This document shows positions 6,905-12,936 of a stretch of 12,936 nt of DNA, in pieces. Source of the stretch: an uncultured Faecalibacterium sp. (GTDB taxonomy: Bacteria; Bacillota; Clostridia; Oscillospirales; Ruminococcaceae). Each line of letters begins with the position of its first letter. The stretch's first letter is position 1. Where the stretch lies: contig CAKSZU010000061.1 of NCBI GenBank assembly GCA_934526125.1, forward strand, positions 1 to 12,936, in the 5' to 3' direction. The notes under the pieces are model-generated. The model was given only the letters and a program-made list of their open reading frames with translations. It did no database searches and was not told where the DNA came from. The position numbers were made by a program, and so were the translations under genes.

Positions 6905-9520
6905 TCAGCCGTTCAGGCTGCCCTTCAATGTCTTTTTGAGTTCGTACAGGAAATTCAGCGCCTCGATGGGGGTCAGTGTCTCCACATCCAGTGCGTCCAG
7001 TTTTTCCAGTACCTCGCTGGGCACGGCAGGCGAATTGTACTCCTGCAGTGCATCAAAATCCATCTGCTCCACCCGGTTCTTGGGGGCAGTGGCTTCCAGC
7101 GTCCGCAGCACCTCGTGGGCGCGGCGGGTCACCGTGCCGGGCAGACCGGCCAGCTTGGCCACCTCAATGCCATAGCTGTCATCGGCGGGGCCGCGGATGA
7201 TCCGGCGGAGGAACGTGATGTCCTCGCCCCGTTTCTTCACGGCGATGTTATAGTTCTTGACACCCTCCACAGAGCCTTCCAGATCGGTCAGCTCGTGATA
7301 ATGGGTGGCAAACAGTGTCTTGCAGCCCAGCCCCTTGGCCGGGTCGGTGATGTGCTCCACCACGGCCCGGGCAATGCTCATGCCGTCAAAGGTGGAGGTG
7401 CCGCGGCCGATCTCGTCCAGCACCACAAGGCTCTTGCGGGTGGCATTCTTCAGGATCTCGGCCACCTCAGTCATCTCGACCATAAAGGTGGACTGTCCGG
7501 CCGACAGGTCGTCCGACGCACCGATGCGGGTGAAGATGGCATCCACCACACCCACATGGCATTCTTTTGCCGGGACGAAGGCGCCGATCTGCGCCATCAG
7601 AGCGATCAGGGCATTCTGACGCATATACGTTGATTTACCGGCCATGTTGGGGCCAGTGATGATCAGGCAGCGGTCTGTGGTGCAGTTGAGGGTCGTATCG
7701 TTCGGGACGAACAGGCTGCCCTTGAGTACCTGTTCCACCACCGGATGCCGACCCTCCACAATGGTCAGCTCGTCGCTGTCGTCCACGACGGGGCGGCAGT
7801 AGTTGTTCTCGGCGGCCACCTGCGCCAGCGCCGCCAGAACATCCAGTTCCGCCACGGCATTGGCGGTGCGCTGGATCCGGTCCAGCTGTGCGCCGATGCT
7901 TTCCAGCAGTTCGGTGAACAGGCGGTGTTCCAGCGCAATGAGCCGCTCGTGGGCACCCAGGATCTTGCTTTCCAGCTCCTTCAGCTCCTGGGTGATGTAG
8001 CGCTCGCCGGTGGTCAGGGTCTGCTTCCGGATATAGGTCTCCGGCACCATGTTCTTGTAGCTGTTGCTGACCTCGATGTAGTAGCCGAACACATGGTTAT
8101 AGCCGATCTTCAGTTTCGGGATGTTGGTCTCCTGCCGCAGACGGGTCTCCAGCTGGGCCAGCACCCCCTTGGTGTTGTCCCGGATGGAACGCAGCTCGTC
8201 CACTTCCGGGTGGTAGCCCTTGGCAATGACGCCGCCGTCCTTCAGGGTCGAGGGGGCCTCGGGGTCCACGGCCGCGAAGATCTTGGTCTTGATGTCGGTC
8301 AGCGGATCGATCCGGGCTGCCAGCTCCGAAAGCTCTGCGCAGCCGCAGCTCTCGGCCTGCTGACGCAGACCGGGCAAGCGCTCGCAGGTCTGGGCCATGG
8401 CGTAGATCTCCTTGGGGGTCGCCGAGCCGTAGACCGTGCGGGTCATCATGCGTTCCAGGTCTGCAATGTAGTGCAGTTCCTCGGTCAGGTCGCCCCGCTG
8501 GACGGTCTGGCGGACGAGGCTTTCCACCGCGTTCAGGCGGTGGTTGATGGCATCGCTGGAGATCAGCGGCTGCTCGATCCAGCTGCGGAGCATCCGCTTG
8601 CCCATGGCCGTGCTGGTCTTGTCCAGCACCCAGAGCAGGGTCCCCCGCTTTTCCCGCCCCCGCAGCGTCTCGGTCAGTTCCAGATTGGCCCGGGTGACCT
8701 GCGACAGCTGCATGAACTGCGCCTCGTTGTAGCCGATGACGGTTTTCAGCCGCTCGACGCCCTTGATCTGGGTGTCGTGGAGGTATTCCAGCAGGGCCGC
8801 CATGGCAAACCGTACCAGACCCTTGGGGTCGATGCAGATTTTTTCGGTCCAGTCCCGGCCGAACTGGTTCTCCAGCGCGATGGCCACAAGGCCCGGGGCG
8901 TAGCGCTCTTCCTCCACCAGCTCCACCGAGCAGGTCATGTTCTTCTTGATATAGCTGGTCAGCTCCCGGCAGTCCAGCATCCCGGGGTTCATCAGCACCT
9001 CGCTGGGATGGTAGCGGCAGAGCTCCGCGATCACCGCAGGCACGATCTTTTCCCGCTTCAGCTCGGTGACATGGGCCGTGCCGGTGGAAACATCCGCAAA
9101 GCAGAGACCGGCGGCGTTCCCTTTCAGGAAGATGCTGGCGATGTAGTTGTTCTTGTCATCCTGCAGCATGCTGCTCTCGATGACGGTGCCCGGGGTGATC
9201 ACACGGATGATGTCCCGCTTGACCAGCCCCTTGGCCTTGGCCGGGTCCTCCATCTGCTCGCAGATGGCCACCTTGTAGCCCTTGGCGATGAGGCGGGCCG
9301 CATAGGTCTCGTAGCTGTGGAAGGGCACACCGCACATGGGTGCCCGCTCCTCCAGTCCGCACTGCTTGCCCGTCAGGGTCAGGTCCAGTTCCCGGGATAC
9401 CGTCAGGGCATCGTCAAAGAACATCTCGTAAAAGTCGCCGATCCGGTAAAACAGGATCTCGTCCTTGTGCTGTTGTTTGATCTCAAGATATTGCTGCATC
9501 ATGGGTGACAGCTCTGCCAT
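6905..9520 (-). CDS. mutS: DNA mismatch repair protein MutS
   Basis: Recognises mismatches and small loops and, with ATP, recruits MutL. The 871-residue product has the mismatch-reading motif GDFYEMF with Phe30-x-Glu32, the connector and lever domains, the P-loop GPNMAGKST starting at residue 623, the Walker B segment VVLDEIGRGTSTFDG near 700, and ATHYHEL. The C-terminal end LTPIEALNFLYELKKTLKG matches the short dimerising tail of MutS1. Length is normal for the family. The ATG at 9518-9520 is chosen because the family N-terminus (MAELSPMMQQYLEIK) starts there and AGGAAAGG lies about 9 bases upstream; the in-frame extension to 9598 runs into the terminator region and shows no family similarity. 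It follows a terminator, so it probably starts a transcript, but I see no convincing promoter in 9521-9596. Confidence 0.98.
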   Translation of the reverse strand: MAELSPMMQQYLEIKQQHKDEILFYRIGDFYEMFFDDALTVSRELDLTLTGKQCGLEERAPMCGVPFHSYETYAARLIAKGYKVAICEQMEDPAKAKGLVKRDIIRVITPGTVIESSMLQDDKNNYIASIFLKGNAAGLCFADVSTGTAHVTELKREKIVPAVIAELCRYHPSEVLMNPGMLDCRELTSYIKKNMTCSVELVEEERYAPGLVAIALENQFGRDWTEKICIDPKGLVRFAMAALLEYLHDTQIKGVERLKTVIGYNEAQFMQLSQVTRANLELTETLRGREKRGTLLWVLDKTSTAMGKRMLRSWIEQPLISSDAINHRLNAVESLVRQTVQRGDLTEELHYIADLERMMTRTVYGSATPKEIYAMAQTCERLPGLRQQAESCGCAELSELAARIDPLTDIKTKIFAAVDPEAPSTLKDGGVIAKGYHPEVDELRSIRDNTKGVLAQLETRLRQETNIPKLKIGYNHVFGYYIEVSNSYKNMVPETYIRKQTLTTGERYITQELKELESKILGAHERLIALEHRLFTELLESIGAQLDRIQRTANAVAELDVLAALAQVAAENNYCRPVVDDSDELTIVEGRHPVVEQVLKGSLFVPNDTTLNCTTDRCLIITGPNMAGKSTYMRQNALIALMAQIGAFVPAKECHVGVVDAIFTRIGASDDLSAGQSTFMVEMTEVAEILKNATRKSLVVLDEIGRGTSTFDGMSIARAVVEHITDPAKGLGCKTLFATHYHELTDLEGSVEGVKNYNIAVKKRGEDITFLRRIIRGPADDSYGIEVAKLAGLPGTVTRRAHEVLRTLEATAPKNRVEQMDFDALQEYNSPAVPSEVLEKLDALDVETLTPIEALNFLYELKKTLKGSLNG

Positions 9521-9537
9521 GGTAATCCGCCTTTCCT

Positions 9538-9551
9538 GCGGTCGGGACCGC
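9538..9551. repeat. 14-base palindrome just upstream of the mutS ribosome site
   Basis: The arms GCGGTC and GACCGC are exact reverse complements separated by two bases. The element lies immediately before the mutS Shine-Dalgarno region. It could form a small hairpin or be a protein-binding site; neither is shown. Confidence 0.4.
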
Positions 9552-9596
9552 GTATGTTTTCCAGTCGGTTTGCAGGGAGTAACTGCTAATGGAAGC

Positions 9597-9628
9597 AAAA
9601 CGCGGCCTGCATCACGCAGCCGCGTTTT
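9597..9628 (-). terminator. Rho-independent terminator after the YlbF-family gene
   Basis: Arms AAAACGCGGC(C)TGC and GCAGCCGCGTTTT pair over 13 base pairs with a single bulged base and a 5-base loop (ATCAC on the plus strand). On the minus strand the stem ends in TTTTGCTT. It starts 13 bases after the stop of the YlbF-family gene and lies before mutS. It is nearly symmetric, so it could act in both directions. Confidence 0.8.
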
Positions 9629-9640
9629 CTTCCAAGCTCC

Positions 9641-10048
9641 TTAGTGGCAGCCGCCGCAGGTAGAGCAGCTTCCGGTGCAGGATGCGCTGGGCTCCTGTAC
9701 CGTCATGGGGTCGCCGCCGTTCATGGCGGTGTTGATGATGGCGTCGATGTAGTTGACCAGATTCTCACAGTCCTTCTTGGCCTCGTTGTAGGCGATCATG
9801 CCTTCGTCGGCCATGATCTTGCCGTACAGCTCGTTGACCTTCTCGTTCAGCTCTGCGATCCGCTCGTCGCTGCGCTCGCTCTTGCCGATCTCATTGTTCA
9901 GGTCCATGCGGGCCAGGTTGAACTCGCCGATGAGGTTCTGCAGCTCCTCATCCTTATCGTTGGCCTTCCGGCTCTGATCCAGAGCCAGGTAGCGGGGGTC
10001 GGTCTGAAGTGCCATTGCGGCACGCTTGAACAGGTCGATGCAATCCAT
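9641..10048 (-). CDS. YlbF/YmcA family regulator with cysteine-rich tail
   Basis: Small, mostly helical protein of 135 residues in the YlbF/YmcA (Ric) family. In Bacillus, RicA (YmcA), RicF (YlbF) and RicT form a complex with iron-sulfur clusters that works with RNase Y in mRNA maturation. The helical part includes DPRYLALDQSRKANDKDEEL and a long coiled stretch to about 110. The tail after residue 120 has four cysteines (124, 128, 131, 134) in the pattern CxxxCxxCxxC, recalling the cysteine tail of YlbF. The position directly after miaB and before mutS is that of Bacillus ymcA, however. The ATG at 10046-10048 is chosen over an in-frame extension to 10153 because AAAGGAGA lies 8 bases upstream and the extension overlaps miaB. 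A terminator follows. Family membership is likely; the exact role in this organism is inferred. Confidence 0.85.
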   Translation of the reverse strand: MDCIDLFKRAAMALQTDPRYLALDQSRKANDKDEELQNLIGEFNLARMDLNNEIGKSERSDERIAELNEKVNELYGKIMADEGMIAYNEAKKDCENLVNYIDAIINTAMNGGDPMTVQEPSASCTGSCSTCGGCH

Positions 10049-10112
10049 AAGAATTTTCTCCTTTGATCTGTGATTTTTTTCTGTATTCCAAGGGGGCTTT
10101 TCCGCCCCGGGT

Positions 10113-11504
10113 TCACGCGGTCCGTTCGCCCAGCAGGACCGTGGCGCGGGCACCGGTCAGGTGTACCTGCGCATAGCTGCCCAGCAGGGCCGGGTCTGCG
10201 GTGAATTCCACAGTCAGGTTGTTGTCCAGCCGTCCGGAGAGGGTGCCGTCGTTCCGGCCGTAGCCCTCCACCAGCACCCGGACGGTCTGGCCCACCTGCT
10301 CTTTGACCAGTGCCATGGCGATCTCGTCCTGCACCTTCAGCAGGCGGGTCATCCGGTCGGTCTTTTCCTTGCGGGGGGTGGGGTCCGGGAAGTCGGCCGC
10401 CTTCGTGCCGGTGCGTTTGGAGTAGATGAAGGTGAACAGCTGCATATAGCCGACCTTCTTCACCAGCTCCAGTGTGCCCTGGAAGTCCTCCTCCGTCTCG
10501 CCGGGGAAACCCACGATGATGTCGCTGGAGAAGGTGATGCCCGGCACGGTCTTGCGGGCGTACTCAATGAGTTCCAGATACTGCTCAATGGTATAGTGGC
10601 GGTTCATCTGCACCAGCAGCCGGTCGGAGCCGCACTGCACCGGCAGATGCAGGTGCTTGCACAGGTGCGGCTGGGCCGCAATGGTATCGATCAGCTTATG
10701 GCTGGCGTCCTTCGGGTGGCTGGTCATAAAGCGAATCTGATAATCGCCTGGCACGGTGCAGAGCAGGTTGAGCAGGTCCGAGAAATCGACCTGCTCTTCC
10801 AGGCCCTTTCCGTAGCTGTTGACGTTCTGGCCCAGCAGGGTGATCTCCTTGTAGCCGGCCTCCACCAGACCGCGGAACTCGGCCAGGATATCCCCTGGCT
10901 TGCGGCTCTTCTCGCGGCCGCGGACGTAGGGCACGATGCAGTAGGTGCAGAAGTTGTCGCAGCCGTACATGATGGGCAGCCAGGCGCGGAACTCGCTCTC
11001 CCGCCGGATGGGGATGTTCTCCACGATGACGGGGCGCTGGGCGGGCTCCAGCAGGACCCGCTTGTGCTTCTGCAGCTTCTGGGCGATGAGCTGGGGCAGG
11101 GTGTCGATGCCGTCCACACCGAAGACCAGATCCACATAGGGATAGCTCTTGCGCAGCTTTTCCACCACATGCTTCTGGTTGGCCATGCAGCCGCACAGGC
11201 CGATCATCAGGCCGGGCTTTTTCTCCTTGAGGCCCTTCAGGGCACCCACATTGCCGAAGACCCGCTGCTCGGCGTGCTCCCGCACGGCGCAGGTGTTGAA
11301 GAGGATCAGGTCCGCATCCTCCGGCTTGTCGCACAGGCCGTAGCCGATATCCACCAGCACACCCTTGATGCGCTCGCCGTCGTTGACGTTCTGCTGGCAG
11401 CCGTAGCTGTGGACGAAAGCCAGCGGCGGGGTGTCGTAGGCGCTGCGCACCAGTTCCGCCGCCGCGGCGTTATGTTCAAATGCAATGTACTCCAATGAAA
11501 CCAT
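10113..11504 (-). CDS. miaB: tRNA-2-methylthio-N6-dimethylallyladenosine synthase MiaB
   Basis: Radical SAM methylthiotransferase that converts i6A37 to ms2i6A37 in tRNA, acting after MiaA. The 463-residue product has the N-terminal MTTase domain with cluster cysteines Cys36 (HSYGCQQN), Cys72 (FNTCAVREHAEQRVFG) and Cys106 (GLCGCMANQ). The radical SAM motif CDNFCTYC has Cys182, Cys186 and Cys189. Further segments are LLGQNVNSYG, HLPVQCGSD and SDIIVGFPGETEEDF, and a C-terminal TRAM domain runs from about 395. NTCAVREHAEQ supports MiaB over MtaB or RimO. ATG at 11502-11504 has GGAG only 4 bases upstream; a TTG three codons later has AAGG at better spacing and is an alternative start. It has its own promoter and precedes the YlbF-family gene by 64 bases without a clear terminator. 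Confidence 0.97.
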   Translation of the reverse strand: MVSLEYIAFEHNAAAAELVRSAYDTPPLAFVHSYGCQQNVNDGERIKGVLVDIGYGLCDKPEDADLILFNTCAVREHAEQRVFGNVGALKGLKEKKPGLMIGLCGCMANQKHVVEKLRKSYPYVDLVFGVDGIDTLPQLIAQKLQKHKRVLLEPAQRPVIVENIPIRRESEFRAWLPIMYGCDNFCTYCIVPYVRGREKSRKPGDILAEFRGLVEAGYKEITLLGQNVNSYGKGLEEQVDFSDLLNLLCTVPGDYQIRFMTSHPKDASHKLIDTIAAQPHLCKHLHLPVQCGSDRLLVQMNRHYTIEQYLELIEYARKTVPGITFSSDIIVGFPGETEEDFQGTLELVKKVGYMQLFTFIYSKRTGTKAADFPDPTPRKEKTDRMTRLLKVQDEIAMALVKEQVGQTVRVLVEGYGRNDGTLSGRLDNNLTVEFTADPALLGSYAQVHLTGARATVLLGERTA

Positions 11505-11510
11505 CCTTCT

Positions 11511-11534
11511 CCGCCCGGGCTTGTCCCCCGGCGG
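11511..11534 (-). promoter_or_regulatory. GC-rich hairpin in the miaB leader
   Basis: The arms CCGCC and GGCGG, with further G-C pairs inside, form a strong stem next to the miaB ribosome site (GGAGAAGG, 11505-11512), sharing two bases with it. It lies in the predicted 5' untranslated region. It could hinder ribosome access; this is inference. Confidence 0.4.
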
Positions 11535-11566
11535 CGAGCTCTTGGCTCGGTATTTTTCAAAAGCTC

Positions 11567-11600
11567 ATTATAGTATACCCTGTTTTGCCCCCAAGGGCAA
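11567..11600 (-). promoter_or_regulatory. Promoter of miaB
   Basis: The minus strand contains overlapping -10 candidates TATACT (11572-11577) and TATAAT (11567-11572). TTGCCC (11595-11600) lies 17 bases upstream of TATACT, and TTGGGG lies 16 bases upstream of TATAAT. The -10 is strong and the -35 is partial. It lies about 60 bases before the miaB start. Confidence 0.7.
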
Positions 11601-11623
11601 GGGCAAAGCGCGAATTTTTCCGT

Positions 11624-12013
11624 TCAGAACCCGGCCGCCGCCTGCTTGCGGGCGCAGTCCTCGCACAGGCCGAAGAGGACCACAGCGCAGTCCTCCACCA
11701 CGCCCTTCTGACGGCGCACCAGTTTCATGACCTGCTTTTCGTCCACCTCGGCATCCACAACACAGCCGCAGGCGTTGCAGTACAGGTGGCTGTGCCAGCG
11801 CAGGGTATGGTCGAACCGGTCCGCCTTGCCGGGGATGGACACCCGGCGCACTCGTCCGGCTTCCACCAGACTGTTCAGGTTCCGGTAGACTGTCCCGAGG
11901 GACAGGCCCGGGCAGGCCGGAGCCGCCTTGTCAAAAATCTCTTCCGCAGTGGGGTGGTCGCAGAGTTCCTCCACCGTCTGCAGCACCAGCTCACGCTGTT
12001 TGGAATAACGCAT
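11624..12013 (-). CDS. perR: Fur-family regulator, PerR type
   Basis: Metal-dependent DNA-binding repressor, probably of peroxide-stress genes. The 129-residue product has the winged-helix part with HPTAEEIF (20-27) and LSLGTVYRNLNSL (37-49). Aligned by eye to Bacillus PerR, the regulatory metal ligands are all present: His20, Asp68, His74, His76 and Asp87 (equivalents of His37, Asp85, His91, His93, Asp104). Asp at the last position favours PerR over Fur. The structural zinc cysteines are Cys79/Cys82 and Cys117/Cys120. It is about 15 residues shorter at the N-terminus than Bacillus PerR. An extra Cys84 sits inside the first zinc knuckle. ATG at 12011-12013 has AAAGGAG 8 bases upstream. It follows rarA by 23 bases with no separate promoter visible. 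Confidence 0.88.
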   Translation of the reverse strand: MRYSKQRELVLQTVEELCDHPTAEEIFDKAAPACPGLSLGTVYRNLNSLVEAGRVRRVSIPGKADRFDHTLRWHSHLYCNACGCVVDAEVDEKQVMKLVRRQKGVVEDCAVVLFGLCEDCARKQAAAGF

Positions 12014-12036
12014 CCTGATTTCTCCTTTCCAGAACG

Positions 12037-12936
12037 TTATACGTTCTCCTCTCCCTTGATCCTTGCCCAGTAGGACCGGGAGGCCTGTTCGTTTTTATTT
12101 TCCCCAAAGGTATAATACTTCACATCTTTCAGCACATCGGGAAGATACTGCTGTTCCACCCAGTGGTTGGGATAATCGTGGGCATATTTGTAGTTCTGCC
12201 CCTTTACCAGCGCGTCCTCGCCGTCGTAGTGCTTGTTCTGGAGCTGCCGCGGGATCGGCCCGGTGCGGCCGGCCTGCACATCCGCAATGGCAGCGTTGAT
12301 GGCATCGTGGGCGCTGTTGGATTTGGGACTGGTCGCCACCAGGATGACCGCATCCGCCAGCGGCAGCCGCGCCTCCGGCAGGCCCACCATATTGGCGGCA
12401 TCAATGGCCGCCTTGACGATGGGGATGATCTGCGGGTAGGCAAGGCCCACGTCCTCGCAGGCGCAGACCATCAGGCGGCGGCAGGCCGAGGGCAGGTCCC
12501 CCGCTTCCAGCAGCCGGGCCAGATAGTGCAGCGCCGCATCCGGGTCGGAGCCCCGCATGGATTTCTGATAGGCAGAGACGATGTCGTAGTGGTCGTCCCC
12601 GTCCCGGTCGTACCGCATGGCGGTGCGGCGGGTGACCTGCCGGATCATTTCCAGCGTGATGTGTTTGCCCTCCGGCTCCGGGGCCGCTGCCGTCACCGCA
12701 AAGTCGAGACAGCCCAGTGCCTTGCGCAGGTCGCCGCCCGCGCTCTCGGCAAGGTAGGCGCAGGCATCCTCGTCCATCCGGACCGGTGTGCCTTCGCTCT
12801 CCGAAAGCTTTTTCAGGGCATTCCGCAGGCCCTGCTCCACGTCCGCCGCCGCCAGCGCCTTGAACTCGAACACCGTGCAGCGGGACAGCAGCGCATTATA
12901 GATGTAGAAGTAGGGGTTCTCGGTGGTGGAGGCGAT
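12037..12936 (-). CDS. rarA: Replication-associated recombination protein RarA (MgsA), C-terminal part
   Basis: AAA+ ATPase of the RarA/MgsA/WRNIP1 family, acting at stalled replication forks. The reading frame is open to the window edge, so the gene is cut: about 299 C-terminal codons are visible, and the P-loop and Walker B lie outside. The visible part starts IASTTENPYFYIYNALLSRC, the sensor 1 region with the arginine finger in LLSRC. It continues with the sensor 2 stretch AGGDLRKALGCLDFA, then the tetramerising C-terminal domain with SMRGSDPDAALHYLARLL, RRLMVCACEDVGLAYP and the conserved segment KSNSAHDAINAA. The end ILVATSPKSNSA to YLPDVLKDVKYYTFGENKNE is normal for the family. A GTG at 12871-12873 is internal and is not a start. 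perR follows by 23 bases. Confidence 0.96.
   Translation of the reverse strand: MASTTENPYFYIYNALLSRCTVFEFKALAAADVEQGLRNALKKLSESEGTPVRMDEDACAYLAESAGGDLRKALGCLDFAVTAAAPEPEGKHITLEMIRQVTRRTAMRYDRDGDDHYDIVSAYQKSMRGSDPDAALHYLARLLEAGDLPSACRRLMVCACEDVGLAYPQIIPIVKAAIDAANMVGLPEARLPLADAVILVATSPKSNSAHDAINAAIADVQAGRTGPIPRQLQNKHYDGEDALVKGQNYKYAHDYPNHWVEQQYLPDVLKDVKYYTFGENKNEQASRSYWARIKGEENV

Noticed and set aside
5906..9508. Two very long plus-strand open frames (575 and 587 codons) opposite mutL and mutS
   Set aside because: They are antisense shadows of mutL and mutS, with His/Gln/Gly/Leu-rich translations typical of the reverse frame and no ribosome site of note.
9521..9598. N-terminal extension of MutS to 9598
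   Set aside because: The extra 26 residues have no similarity to MutS, run into the terminator, and a proper ribosome site precedes the ATG at 9520.
10083..10112. GGGGC/GCCCC hairpin after the miaB stop as a terminator
   Set aside because: The stem is only about 5 pairs and no T-run follows on the minus strand, so miaB and the YlbF-family gene are more likely co-transcribed.
10161..11498. Plus-strand open frame of 445 codons opposite miaB
   Set aside because: It mirrors miaB almost exactly and shows no family motif; it is explained by the codon use of the sense gene.
11587..11606. TTGCCC/GGGCAA hairpin as a perR terminator
   Set aside because: It is followed by AAAACAGGG on the minus strand and not by T residues, and it overlaps the miaB promoter.

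Overview
The window is one chromosomal block in which every supported gene lies on the minus strand, so transcription runs from high to low coordinates. Gene order and protein sequences point to a Gram-positive Firmicute of the class Clostridia. The high G+C content (around 60 percent by eye), the Ala/Glu-rich proteins and the joined mutSL-miaA and sepF-ylmH-divIVA-ileS neighbourhoods suggest an Oscillospiraceae (Ruminococcaceae) gut anaerobe of the Faecalibacterium/Gemmiger/Subdoligranulum kind. The genus is an inference from general features, not from a database match. I see no mobile element, CRISPR array, rRNA, tRNA, phage gene or non-coding gap over 300 bases.

Layout in transcription order: (1) 12936-11624, the end of rarA (replication-stress AAA+ ATPase) followed closely by a PerR-type Fur-family regulator. 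(2) 11600-9597, a recognisable promoter, miaB (tRNA methylthiolation), a YlbF/YmcA-family protein with a cysteine-rich tail, then a hairpin terminator. (3) 9520-2477, mutS, mutL, miaA and a membrane-anchored HlyD-like adaptor. These are tightly packed, with a mutL/miaA overlap and only a few bases between miaA and the adaptor. (4) 2473-1, a near-consensus sigma-A promoter, then sepF, ylmH, divIVA and the 5' end of ileS. The sepF and ylmH genes overlap, and the other gaps are 20 to 33 bases.

Functionally the block combines genome maintenance (RarA, MutS, MutL), tRNA modification at A37 (MiaA makes i6A, which MiaB converts to ms2i6A), peroxide/metal-responsive regulation (PerR) and cell division (SepF, DivIVA, and possibly the HlyD-like protein). 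Most of it is conserved core biology. The points that most deserve a second look are the orphan HlyD-like adaptor placed against the division genes, the cysteine cluster in YlmH, the Cys-tailed YlbF protein in the ymcA position, an AT-rich linker with a 9-base tandem repeat in mutL, structured leaders before sepF and miaB, and the absence of room for a T-box before ileS. I found no clear evidence of a wholly new system.
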